DNA from: an uncultured Blautia sp.
GTDB taxonomy: Bacteria > Bacillota > Clostridia > Lachnospirales > Lachnospiraceae
Direction of reading: 5' to 3'
Length of the DNA: 64,000 nt
Assembly: GCF_934371575.1 (NCBI RefSeq)
Contig: NZ_CAKRNY010000009.1
Coordinates: 1 to 64,000, forward strand
The stretch's first letter is position 1. Each line of letters begins with the position of its first letter. The notes beneath the pieces were generated by a model. The model had not been told where the DNA came from, made no database searches, and saw only the letters and a list, made by a program, of their open reading frames with translations. Shown in pieces: positions 41,863 to 50,392 of the stretch. The position numbers and the translations under genes were made by a program.

Positions 41863-43230
41863 ATGGAATATCGTAAGAATGATATTGTTACGTTAAAGAT
41901 TGAAGATTGCGGAATTGACGGTGAAGGTATCGGAAAGGCTGATGGCTTCACCGTTTTTGTCAAAGATGCAGTGATCGGAGATACAGTTCGCGCAAAAATC
42001 ATGAAAGCGAAGAAAAATTACGGTTATGGAAGACTGGAGGAGATTCTTACTCCATCTCCTGACCGGGTTGAGCCAAAGTGCCGGTTCGCAAGACAGTGCG
42101 GCGGCTGTCAGCTGCAGGCTCTTTCCTATGAGAAGCAGCTGGAGTTTAAAATGGCGAAGGTTCGTGGGCATCTGGAGAGAATCGGAGGCTTTACAGATCT
42201 TCCCATGGAAGAAATTCTGGGAATGGAGCAGCCCTTCCACTATAGGAATAAGGCGCAGTTTCCTATAGGAAGATCAAAAGATGGCAGGATCATCACCGGC
42301 TTTTATGCAGGCCGTACCCACAGTATTATTGAAAACAGGGACTGTGCTCTTGGCGTGGCGCAGAATAAAGAGGTGCTGGACCGTGTAATTGCCCACATGG
42401 AAAAATTCCATATTCAGCCATACGATGAGAATACAGGCAAGGGCCTGGTGCGCCATGTGCTGATCCGCTATGGCTTTTTTACAGATGAGATGATGGTCTG
42501 CCTGATCCTCAATGGAGAAAAGCTTCCGAAAGAAGAAGCGCTGGTGAAGTCTCTTTGTGAGATTCCGCAGATGGCCAGTATAATGGTGAACGTTAATAAG
42601 AAGCGAAATAATGTGATCCTTGGGGATAAAGTGCGTATTCTCTGGGGACAGCCTTATATTACAGATAAAATTGGAGAAATTTCCTATCGAATTTCCCCGT
42701 TGTCCTTTTTCCAGGTAAACCCTTATCAGACTGGACGGCTTTATGGAAAAGCCCTTGAGTATGCCGATCTTTTGGGTAATGAGACTGTCTGGGATCTCTA
42801 TTGCGGAATCGGGACGATTTCCCTGTTTCTGGCTCAGAGAGCCAAGATGGTACGGGGAGTGGAGATTATTCCTGCTGCTATTGAGAACGCCAGGGAGAAT
42901 GCCAGCCTGAATGGATTTGAGAACACAGAATTTTTTGTGGGAAAAGCAGAAGAAGTACTTCCACAGCAGTATGCGCGTACTGGAGAGCGCGCGGATGTGA
43001 TCGTGGTGGATCCTCCAAGAAAGGGCTGTGATGAAGCTTTACTTGCTACCATTATAGAGATGCAGCCAAAGCGGGTGGTCTATGTAAGCTGTGACAGTGC
43101 CACTCTTGCAAGAGATCTTAAGTATCTTTGTGAGAGAGGCTATGAGCTGAAAAAAGTCTGTCCTGTTGATATGTTTCCAAATACCGTGTCGGTAGAAACA
43201 GTAGCTTCGCTTGAAAAAAGGGAGGATTGA
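41863..43230 (+). CDS. rlmD: 23S rRNA (uracil-5-)-methyltransferase RlmD/RumA-type
   Basis: A 455-residue class I SAM methyltransferase. The N-terminal TRAM domain (1-60) is followed by CRFARQCGGCQLQ, the Fe-S cysteine motif, then the SAM site WDLYCGIGTISLFLA and the catalytic Cys region VVDPPRKGCDEALL ... VYVSCDSATLARDL. The start could be ATG 41851, inside the yhaM end, but AGGAGA touches it; ATG 41863 is 13 nt from AGGAG. Either is possible. The methylated position (U747 or U1939 class) cannot be decided here. Confidence 0.93.
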   Translation: MEYRKNDIVTLKIEDCGIDGEGIGKADGFTVFVKDAVIGDTVRAKIMKAKKNYGYGRLEEILTPSPDRVEPKCRFARQCGGCQLQALSYEKQLEFKMAKVRGHLERIGGFTDLPMEEILGMEQPFHYRNKAQFPIGRSKDGRIITGFYAGRTHSIIENRDCALGVAQNKEVLDRVIAHMEKFHIQPYDENTGKGLVRHVLIRYGFFTDEMMVCLILNGEKLPKEEALVKSLCEIPQMASIMVNVNKKRNNVILGDKVRILWGQPYITDKIGEISYRISPLSFFQVNPYQTGRLYGKALEYADLLGNETVWDLYCGIGTISLFLAQRAKMVRGVEIIPAAIENARENASLNGFENTEFFVGKAEEVLPQQYARTGERADVIVVDPPRKGCDEALLATIIEMQPKRVVYVSCDSATLARDLKYLCERGYELKKVCPVDMFPNTVSVETVASLEKRED

Positions 43231-43235
43231 AGTCA

Positions 43236-45167
43236 GTGAGAAAGTTGCTGAAGAGTAACATCGCAGTTTTGGTGTATGCCATTTTGGGCTGTTTTTTCTT
43301 TACATTCAATGTTAGCTCCGGATCAATTATGCTTTTTACAAGGAGTAATTTATCACTTGCAAGAACCAGTGTGTTTTTGTTCCTGTTTATAATTTTTCAT
43401 CTGGTGATTCGGAGATTTCCGAAGGGATACCCGGCCGGGTTTCATATTCTGGCAATTTTACTCAGCTGTTTTTGTTCCTTTGCATCTGTTATGGGAATGT
43501 TTTATTCTACTGCTCCGAGAAGAGGTGCTGAGGTCAATTTTACAGATGTGATTACCAAAAGCTCTGGAGCGTTTATTAAATTCTCCATTGTATTTCTAGG
43601 CGGGACATTGTTTTTTTATATGTTCCTGGGGGCAGTTGGAATTCTGAGAAAATACATGAAACAGCATTTTTTCCCTGAGAAGATATACAAGAAATATAAA
43701 AGCTTTGAAATTCCTTATGCAGAGCGTTTCTTTTCTTTTCTTCTTGGAGAAAAAAGTTTTATGAAGACGGTGGTGTTTATAGCTGTCTGCTGGCTGCCGC
43801 ATGTCATAGCACGTTATCCGGGAATTGTGACAGTGGACAGTGAAATCAGTCTTCATCAGTATTATGGAGTTACGGAGTATACTACCCAGCATCCGATTAT
43901 ATATATGCAGCTTTTAGGTCGTTTTGCAGATTTCGGTAACTGGCTGAAAAATGTAAGTCTGGGGCTGTTTATTCTGATTTTGATACAGAGTGTGATTTTG
44001 TTGCTTGTAATGGCTTACATGGTGGATACCATGAAGAAGTTTCATATGCCGGCCTGGATTCTGAATATCACACTTGTACTGATTGGCTTTGCACCTTGTT
44101 TTACCGGTTATATTGCTACATTTGTAATTGATGTACTGTATGATGCATTTATTGTTCTTTTTACTATAGAACTCGTCTGGTATCTTTTTAAACAGGAGAT
44201 TTATTTCAGTTCCTGGAGACATCCGGCATGTACGATTGCAGCTGTACTTGGAATGTTTTTCAGAAAAAACGGGATTTATGTGGTTGCGGTGGTACTGCTT
44301 TTTGTGGCTGGAAGAGAACTTTACATGATTTTCCGCAAAAAACAGAATGTACGGGCTGCACTTTTGTTTCTGATATTTTTATTTCTTCCAATGTGTGTGG
44401 GGAAAATAAATGATTCGCTGCTTAATAAGAAATACGATGCAAAGAAAATTTCCACCCGCGCCATGCTGGCAGTGCCGATGCAGCAAATTGGAAGATATGT
44501 ATTGAATAACGGAGATGACCTTACAGAGGAGGAGATTGCTTCTATACAGGCAGTTATGACGTACACACCGGAAGAATATGCAGAAAAATATCGTCCCTAC
44601 AACATGGATGGAATAAAGTGGGGGTTTAATGATGATGCTACGTCTGAAGAAATGAAAGCATTTTTTCAGACATGGTTTCAGCTCTTTATGAAGCATCCGG
44701 ATACTTATATCAATGCAACATTGAATCAGAATTACTGTCTGTTCAGTCCTATTAAGGATAATGTGAAATATTATGACAGTACCAGAGAATCGCTGCTGGA
44801 GATTGAGAAGGTTGATTTCTCAGATGTTTATAAGCAGAATAATTCAAAGGGCTTTTTGAAAAATCTTACCAAGGAATATTATAAAAGATTTTGCGATATT
44901 CCTTTGCTTGGACTTTATGTAAATCAGGGAATTATAGATTTTCTGCTCCTTGCCATATGTCTGTATTGTTTGTTTGATAAAAATGGAAGACTTCTTGTTG
45001 TAGCTCTTCCGTTGCTTTTGACCTTGGCAATTACCTTTGTGGGTCCGGCTGCACATGGACATCCAAGATATACATTTCCCATTACTTATGCCATGCCGCT
45101 GTTTTTGGGATTATATCTGAAATCTGTTAATTTTGAAAATGAAAAAGAAAGGTATAAGAAAAAATGA
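43236..45167 (+). CDS. large polytopic membrane protein, DUF6020-like
   Basis: A 643-residue protein with about 12-14 predicted membrane helices. The block HVIARYPGIVTVDSEISLHQYYGVTEYTTQHPIIYM (split here over the DSE and QHP motifs) and FRKNGIYVV recall uncharacterised glycosyltransferase-39-like membrane proteins, where acidic residues in the first loop bind a lipid-phosphate sugar. The start is GTG 43236 with GGGAGG (43220-43225) 10 nt upstream; the TTG at 43227 is too close. It overlaps the GNAT gene by 4 nt. Cell-surface glycosylation is a guess. Confidence 0.75.
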   Translation: MRKLLKSNIAVLVYAILGCFFFTFNVSSGSIMLFTRSNLSLARTSVFLFLFIIFHLVIRRFPKGYPAGFHILAILLSCFCSFASVMGMFYSTAPRRGAEVNFTDVITKSSGAFIKFSIVFLGGTLFFYMFLGAVGILRKYMKQHFFPEKIYKKYKSFEIPYAERFFSFLLGEKSFMKTVVFIAVCWLPHVIARYPGIVTVDSEISLHQYYGVTEYTTQHPIIYMQLLGRFADFGNWLKNVSLGLFILILIQSVILLLVMAYMVDTMKKFHMPAWILNITLVLIGFAPCFTGYIATFVIDVLYDAFIVLFTIELVWYLFKQEIYFSSWRHPACTIAAVLGMFFRKNGIYVVAVVLLFVAGRELYMIFRKKQNVRAALLFLIFLFLPMCVGKINDSLLNKKYDAKKISTRAMLAVPMQQIGRYVLNNGDDLTEEEIASIQAVMTYTPEEYAEKYRPYNMDGIKWGFNDDATSEEMKAFFQTWFQLFMKHPDTYINATLNQNYCLFSPIKDNVKYYDSTRESLLEIEKVDFSDVYKQNNSKGFLKNLTKEYYKRFCDIPLLGLYVNQGIIDFLLLAICLYCLFDKNGRLLVVALPLLLTLAITFVGPAAHGHPRYTFPITYAMPLFLGLYLKSVNFENEKERYKKK

Positions 45168-45664
45168 CAACAAAATACGAATTCAGAAATATTCAGCCAG
45201 ACGAAGTCAGTCAGGCAGTTAAAATTGAGCAGATCTGTTTTCCGCCAAATGAGGCTTGTTCCGAGAAAAGTATGACAGAGAGAGCAGCAAAGGCATCAGA
45301 AACTTTTCTGGTGGCTGTGGATAAGGAAACAGGCAGGATTGCAGGCTTCCTTAATGGAGTTGCAACAAATGAGAATGTTTTTCGTGATGAATTTTTTACC
45401 GATATAACACTTCATGATCCAAATGGAAAAAATATTATGCTTCTTGGTCTTGATGTGCTTCCCGAGTATCGTCATCAGGGACTTGCAAGGGAAATTATGA
45501 CACGTTATGTAGAACGGGAACGGGCGAAAGGACGTAAATGCCTGTATCTGACCTGCCTGGAGAATAAGGTGGAGATGTACAAAAAAATGAACTACATCGA
45601 TAACGGAATTTCCGGCTCCGCATGGGGTGGGGAAGAATGGCATGATATGAGCAGAGAAATCTGA
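45164..45664 (+). CDS. GNAT-family N-acetyltransferase
   Basis: A 166-residue acetyltransferase. Motif A is LLGLDVLPEYRHQGLAREIM (Q/R-x-x-G-x-A for acetyl-CoA), and the end LTCLENKVEMYKKMNYIDNG matches the AANAT-like subgroup. The substrate is unknown. It begins within the stop region of the membrane-protein gene (4-nt overlap), so translation is probably coupled. A flavodoxin-like gene follows 50 nt later. Confidence 0.88.
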   Translation: MTTKYEFRNIQPDEVSQAVKIEQICFPPNEACSEKSMTERAAKASETFLVAVDKETGRIAGFLNGVATNENVFRDEFFTDITLHDPNGKNIMLLGLDVLPEYRHQGLAREIMTRYVERERAKGRKCLYLTCLENKVEMYKKMNYIDNGISGSAWGGEEWHDMSREI

Positions 45665-45713
45665 AACGAAAATGAGAACGGGATTTTTTGATTCAGGAAA
45701 CGAGGTAATGAAC

Positions 45714-46217
45714 ATGGATAAAACAAGATATTCAATTATGTTCAGCAGTCTGACCGGTAATACCAGAATGCTGGCGGATGCTATACGTGAAGTTCTTCCG
45801 AAAGAAAATTGTGATTATTTTGGACCCTGCAAAGCAGATGAGCCAATATCTGAAATGCTCTATATTGGCTTCTGGACGGACCGTGGAAATGCAGATAAAA
45901 CCAGTCTGGAATTATTAAAAACTCTTAGAAACAAAAAGATCTTTCTGTTTGGAACTGCTGGCTTTGGTGTGGATGAGGAATATTTTAAGAAAATTCTTGG
46001 CAATATCAAAGCAAACATTGACCCAGGCAATCAGATTATCGGGGAATATATGTGCCAGGGCAAAATGCCCCAGGCTGTGAGAGACCGCTATGTGAAGATG
46101 AAAGAACAGCCGGATCCGAAACCAAATCTTGATATGCTGATCGCAAATTTTGATCTTGCTTTATCTCATCCAGATGAGAAGGATCTTGAAAAACTCAGAA
46201 AAAAAGTTATGGAATAA
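45714..46217 (+). CDS. flavodoxin-family protein
   Basis: A 167-residue FMN-binding protein. The phosphate loop SSLTGNTRML is followed by YIGFWTDRGNADKTSLELLK and IFLFGTAGFG, the FMN-contact loops. It resembles the Flavodoxin_3 group; that group includes BilS-like proteins linked to bilirubin reduction, but no bilR gene is next to it. ATG 45714 has GAGG (45702-45705) 8 nt upstream; ATG 45708 is an alternative. It ends at a strong terminator. Confidence 0.85.
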   Translation: MDKTRYSIMFSSLTGNTRMLADAIREVLPKENCDYFGPCKADEPISEMLYIGFWTDRGNADKTSLELLKTLRNKKIFLFGTAGFGVDEEYFKKILGNIKANIDPGNQIIGEYMCQGKMPQAVRDRYVKMKEQPDPKPNLDMLIANFDLALSHPDEKDLEKLRKKVME

Positions 46218-46221
46218 AACA

Positions 46222-46257
46222 AAAATCGGAGTCCTTATAAATAAGGTCTCCGATTTT
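46222..46257 (+). terminator. terminator after the flavodoxin gene
   Basis: AAAATCGGAG...CCTTAT (46222-46238) pairs with ATAAGG...CTCCGATTTT (46241-46257), one internal mismatch, then a T7 tract. It also faces the 3' end of metY and may serve both. Confidence 0.85.
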
Positions 46258-46262
46258 TTTGA

Positions 46263-46290
46263 CTCAAGCGGATATTCCAGGTTCGCTTTG
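46263..46290 (-). repeat. dispersed hairpin element, copy 4 (inverted)
   Basis: On the minus strand the sequence reads CAAAGCGAACCTGGAATAT then CCGCTTGAG, the same stem and CTGGAAT loop as copies 2 and 3. It lies between the flavodoxin terminator and the metY stop. Confidence 0.6.
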
Positions 46291-46303
46291 CCATTTGATT
46301 TAG

Positions 46304-47587
46304 TTAGATTGCATCCAGTGCGTTGGAAATATCTGCGATCAGATCTTCTTTGTCCTCAAGACCAAGACTGATGCGGATCAGCTCTGCTGGTACGCCTGCT
46401 TCGATCAGCTGTTCGTCAGTCATCTGTCTGTGGGTGGAGGTTGCCGGGTTCAGGCAGCAGGTTCTTGCGTCTGCTACATGAGTTTCGATGGCACCCAGCT
46501 GTAAGTTCTGCATAAAGGTGGAAGCTGCCGTGCGGCCTCCCTTCAGACCGAAGGAAACAACACCGCATCCGCCGTTTGGAAGATACTTCTGTGCTCTTTC
46601 GTAATATTTATTGGAAGGAAGCCCCGGATAGTTTACATAAGCAACCTTCGGATGTGCTTCCAGAAATTCTGCAACAGCCTGTCCGTTTTCCACATGCTTC
46701 GGCATGCGAACGTGCAAGGATTCCAGTCCCAGATTCAGGATAAATGCATTATTCGGAGACTGTACGGAACCAAAATCACGCATAAGCTGTGAAGTGCATT
46801 TGGTAATAAAAGCACCCTCTTTTCCGAATTTCTCAGCATATGTAACTCCGTGATAGCTTTCGTCTGGTGTACAAAGTCCTGGATAACGGTCTTTGTGAGC
46901 CATCCAGTCAAATTTACCTCCATCGATGATCGCACCGCCCAGTGCTGCTCCATGTCCGTCCATATATTTGGTGGTGGAGTGAGTGACAATGTCAGCACCC
47001 CATTCAATCGGGCGGCAGTTCACAGGAGTAGGGAATGTGTTGTCTACCATAAGAGGAACGCCATGTGCGTGAGCAACCTTTGCAAAAAGCTCAATGTCAA
47101 GGACAGTAAGTGCCGGGTTGGCAATTGTTTCACCGAACATGACTTTTGTATTTGGTTTGAAGGCTGCATTTAATTCTTCCTCAGTGGCGTCCGGAGAAAC
47201 AAAGGTTGCTGTGATTCCCATTTTTGCCATGGTAACTGCAATCAGGTTAAAGGTTCCGCCGTAAATGGAGGAAGAAGCTACAATGTGGTCTCCACATTCA
47301 CAGATGTTAAACAGGGCAAAGAAATTGGCAGCCTGTCCGGAAGAAGTAAGCATAGCGGCTGTACCGCCTTCCATGGCAGCAAGCTTGGCTGCTACGTGGT
47401 CACAGGTAGGATTCTGAAGACGGGAATAAAAGTAGCCCTCCGCTTCAAGATCAAAAAGCTTTCCCATATCTTCGCTGGTGTCGTATTTAAATGTTGTTGA
47501 CTGAATGATCGGAATCTGTCTTGGCTCACCGTTGCCGGGTTTGTAACCTGCCTGAACACATTTGGTTCCCATTTTATAATCGTTCAT
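46304..47587 (-). CDS. metY: O-acetylhomoserine aminocarboxypropyltransferase (MetY-type)
   Basis: A 427-residue PLP enzyme that forms homocysteine from O-acetylhomoserine and sulfide. Motifs: YSRLQNPTCD, the PLP lysine K207 in VTHSTTKYMDGHG, and TCCLNPATSTHRQ. ATG 47587 has GAGGAGG close upstream; the extended frame begins in the leader. An extended -10 promoter and a 5' hairpin precede it. No S-box or other methionine riboswitch is visible. Related enzymes (cystathionine lyases and synthases) share most motifs, so the substrate is moderately certain. Confidence 0.92.
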   Translation of the reverse strand: MNDYKMGTKCVQAGYKPGNGEPRQIPIIQSTTFKYDTSEDMGKLFDLEAEGYFYSRLQNPTCDHVAAKLAAMEGGTAAMLTSSGQAANFFALFNICECGDHIVASSSIYGGTFNLIAVTMAKMGITATFVSPDATEEELNAAFKPNTKVMFGETIANPALTVLDIELFAKVAHAHGVPLMVDNTFPTPVNCRPIEWGADIVTHSTTKYMDGHGAALGGAIIDGGKFDWMAHKDRYPGLCTPDESYHGVTYAEKFGKEGAFITKCTSQLMRDFGSVQSPNNAFILNLGLESLHVRMPKHVENGQAVAEFLEAHPKVAYVNYPGLPSNKYYERAQKYLPNGGCGVVSFGLKGGRTAASTFMQNLQLGAIETHVADARTCCLNPATSTHRQMTDEQLIEAGVPAELIRISLGLEDKEDLIADISNALDAI

Positions 47588-47614
47588 AATAGCCTCCTCA
47601 TCTGGTAAAATAAG

Positions 47615-47642
47615 CTTCCTGTGGACAGATGTTCGCAGGAAG
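47615..47642 (-). other. 5'-leader hairpin of metY
   Basis: CTTCCTG and CAGGAAG, 7 bp perfect with a 14-nt loop, just downstream of the predicted start site. It may protect the mRNA 5' end. Confidence 0.4.
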
Positions 47643-47657
47643 TAGTCACATAAGAAT

Positions 47658-47686
47658 ATAGTATCATTTTTGTATAAAAAAGGCAA
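47658..47686 (-). promoter_or_regulatory. metY promoter
   Basis: Minus strand TTGCCT (plus 47681-47686), 17 bp and TACTAT (plus 47658-47663) with TG one base upstream (extended -10). Confidence 0.6.
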
Positions 47687-47711
47687 TCCAATAATTAACC
47701 AGCAGTTTTTA

Positions 47712-47740
47712 TTGTTGATATGATTTTTGCATGGTAAAAT
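47712..47740 (+). promoter_or_regulatory. promoter of the LuxR-type regulator
   Basis: TTGTTG (47712-47717), 17 bp and TAAAAT (47735-47740), 43 nt before the start codon. Confidence 0.55.
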
Positions 47741-47782
47741 AGTATTATAATCAATTTTTTCAGTTAAGGGTGTGTCAGTTCA

Positions 47783-50302
47783 ATGAGTAAAAAAATTAAA
47801 TCAGAAAAAGATAATCTGAATACGATTTATATATCAGAACGTCTCAGAAGTTATATGCAGCCTGTTTCCAAAAGCGCGTTGACAACTGTTATTGCGCCAA
47901 TGGGATATGGAAAAACAACTGCGGTAAACTGGCTGCTTGCAACTAAAAAGAAAACAGGCCAGGCTGCAGTAATTAAAATAAGCATTTATTCAGACAATCT
48001 TTCCATATTCTGGCGAAGTGTACAAAAGGCGTTTGCCTTTGCTGGGTTTGAATTTCTGTCAGAGTATGAGTGTCCCTGTGACGAAGCGTCTGCAGTATAT
48101 TTTACAGAGTCATTATGTCATTTTCTGGCAGGAGAGCAGGAATGTTATATTTTTATAGATGATTTTCATCTGCTGAAAGACAATCGTGCTTCCGAGTTTC
48201 TCTATATTCTTGCAAGCCGCCTTCCTGGTAATGTGCATCTTATAGTTGCCAGTAGAAACCGCTTTTTGTCAGGAACTGCAATTGTGCGTCTGGGAAGGAG
48301 ACTTTATCAGATTCAGGAAGATGTTTTGCGTTTAACAAAGGAAGAATTATCTGTTTACATTCAGCAGTGCGGCAGGGAAATGAGCAGCGGACAGCAGGAA
48401 ACACTTTTCCATACCAGTGAAGGATGGTTTTCTGCAGTATATCTGAATTTATGCTTTTATGAAAAAAATGGAGAGCTTCCGGATAGCAATGCCAATATAT
48501 ATGAAATGTTTGCAGATTCCATGCTGAAGCCACTTCCGAAGGAGCAGCAGGAATTTCTTAGCACAATGGGGCTGGCAGATGAGTTTACGGCAGATATGGC
48601 GAGGATGATTACAGAACGTGACGATACGGAACAGATCCTTTTGAAGCTGACTGAACAGAATGCATTTGTAACACGGCTGAGCAACGGCAAATATTATCGT
48701 TTTCATCATATGATGAAGGAATGTGCCCAGTGTGTTTTTGAAGAAATGGACCGGGAGAAACAGAAGAAGTACTATAATCGTTACGGCATCTGGTATGAAA
48801 AAAAGAAGATGTATATTCATGCTTTATCAGTATATTGGAAGTGCCGGAATTATGATGGAATGTTTCGGGTGATAATTAAAGATGCCGGAATACTGCTGGC
48901 ATCTCTGAAACCGGCTGATGTACTTGAATGTCTGGCGGAATGCCCTGTTTCCGTATTGAAAGAGTATCCGCTGGCAATTCTGGTTCTGATGCGAAGCATG
49001 TTTAACTGGAAACAGATACCCAAAATGCTGGAACTAAAAGAATTGCTTATGCAGTCGATTCAGGAGCATCCGGACTGGTCCCGGGAAGAAAAGGGAAACC
49101 TTCTGGGGGAATGCGACCTTATTATGAGCTTTCTTATGTATAATGATATTTCCAAAATGAGTCAGTTTCATCGCAGCGCAAGTGCACAGATGACCAGAAC
49201 TGCCATCAGCATCCAGCGGGAAGGCGGCTGGACCTTTGGCTCTCCATCTGTTCTTATGATGTTTCATCGCAGCCCCGGCAGTCTTGCAAGGGAGCTGGAA
49301 GAGATGCAGGAATGCATGCCTCATTATTACAAAGTTACAAATGGGCACGGACAAGGGGCAGAGCGTATTATGCTTGCAGAGGCAAGATATTTGCAGGGGT
49401 GTTTTGTAGATGCACAGATCAGCCTGGAAAATGCTTATGCCCATATTGCAGGTAATGGACAGGAAAACATAGCTCTTTGCTGTGACTTTTTAATGTACCG
49501 GCTTTCTCTTGTGATGGATCATAATCCGGAAAAGAGCTTTCAGGAACGACTGGAAGAACTGCAAAGAAAACATAATACTTCCTGGAAAAACATGTTTGAC
49601 AGTATCAGTGCATTTTACCATGCCCTGACAGGTGAGAATGAGAAAATTCCCGTGTTATTTCGGGAACATAAGCTATCAGGTGTGAATTTCCTTGAGCCTG
49701 GAAAGCCTATGATGGAAATGATTGAGAATCAGGTTTATCTGGAACAGGGAAAGTATTCCAGAATAGCAGGTAGAAATGAAAAGATACTTGCAACATGTGA
49801 GAATATGCATTATGGACTGGTGGCTTTATATATACAGCTTCAGACTGTGGCAGCCTATGAAAAGCTGGGAAAGGGAGTGGAAGCCCGAACACTTTTAATA
49901 AAACTGCTTGGCGAAGCTATGGCTGATGAGCTGATCATGCCTTTTGTGGAAAATTATCGCTATTTGGCGGATCTTTTGGAACGTATTAACGTGGAAAATG
50001 ATGAATTGTTTGTAGCTAAGATTATAAAAATGGGAAAAGACTTTGAAGAAAAGTGCGCATGTATTCGAAATGAGAATACTTATCCGGAGATTTTTGCAAA
50101 TCTGACAGAACGTGACCGGAAAATCGTGCAATACATAGGTGAACGCCTTAGCAACAAAGAAATTGCATCGCGATTGTTTCTTTCAGAGGGAACTGTGAAG
50201 CAGTATATAAATCAGATTTATTCAAAGATACAAATTACCGGAGATACCAGGTTGAAGAGACAGCGCCTTTTAGAACTGCTTCAGGAAAAAACTAACCATT
50301 AG
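47783..50302 (+). CDS. large LuxR-family ATPase regulator (LAL/MalT-like)
   Basis: An 839-residue signal-transduction ATPase. Walker A is APMGYGKTT (39-46) and Walker B YIFIDDFHLL (about 122-131), then a helical middle with TPR-like repeats (about 380-760) and a C-terminal LuxR helix-turn-helix (about 770-835; LTERDRKIVQYIGERLSNKEIASRLFLSEGTVKQYINQIYSKI in two halves). MalT-like proteins bind an inducer in the TPR region and activate transcription as oligomers. ATG follows AGTTCA without a clear ribosome site. The two secreted-protein genes downstream are its likely targets. Confidence 0.9.
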   Translation: MSKKIKSEKDNLNTIYISERLRSYMQPVSKSALTTVIAPMGYGKTTAVNWLLATKKKTGQAAVIKISIYSDNLSIFWRSVQKAFAFAGFEFLSEYECPCDEASAVYFTESLCHFLAGEQECYIFIDDFHLLKDNRASEFLYILASRLPGNVHLIVASRNRFLSGTAIVRLGRRLYQIQEDVLRLTKEELSVYIQQCGREMSSGQQETLFHTSEGWFSAVYLNLCFYEKNGELPDSNANIYEMFADSMLKPLPKEQQEFLSTMGLADEFTADMARMITERDDTEQILLKLTEQNAFVTRLSNGKYYRFHHMMKECAQCVFEEMDREKQKKYYNRYGIWYEKKKMYIHALSVYWKCRNYDGMFRVIIKDAGILLASLKPADVLECLAECPVSVLKEYPLAILVLMRSMFNWKQIPKMLELKELLMQSIQEHPDWSREEKGNLLGECDLIMSFLMYNDISKMSQFHRSASAQMTRTAISIQREGGWTFGSPSVLMMFHRSPGSLARELEEMQECMPHYYKVTNGHGQGAERIMLAEARYLQGCFVDAQISLENAYAHIAGNGQENIALCCDFLMYRLSLVMDHNPEKSFQERLEELQRKHNTSWKNMFDSISAFYHALTGENEKIPVLFREHKLSGVNFLEPGKPMMEMIENQVYLEQGKYSRIAGRNEKILATCENMHYGLVALYIQLQTVAAYEKLGKGVEARTLLIKLLGEAMADELIMPFVENYRYLADLLERINVENDELFVAKIIKMGKDFEEKCACIRNENTYPEIFANLTERDRKIVQYIGERLSNKEIASRLFLSEGTVKQYINQIYSKIQITGDTRLKRQRLLELLQEKTNH

Positions 50303-50320
50303 TTAATTGGAGTTTGCAGG

Positions 50321-50351
50321 AATCCATCATATACTTTATATATGGTGGATT
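50321..50351 (+). terminator. terminator after the LuxR-type gene
   Basis: AATCCATCATATA (50321-50333) pairs with TATATGGTGGATT (50339-50351), one G-U pair, then TCTTTATATTT. It divides the regulator from the secreted-protein genes. Confidence 0.6.
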
Positions 50352-50392
50352 TCTTTATATTTGTGAAAAATAAAAGAACAGGAGGAACGCAT

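Noticed and set aside
47588-47650. SAM (S-box) riboswitch before metY
   Set aside because: The leader has only one 7-bp hairpin and none of the conserved S-box blocks.
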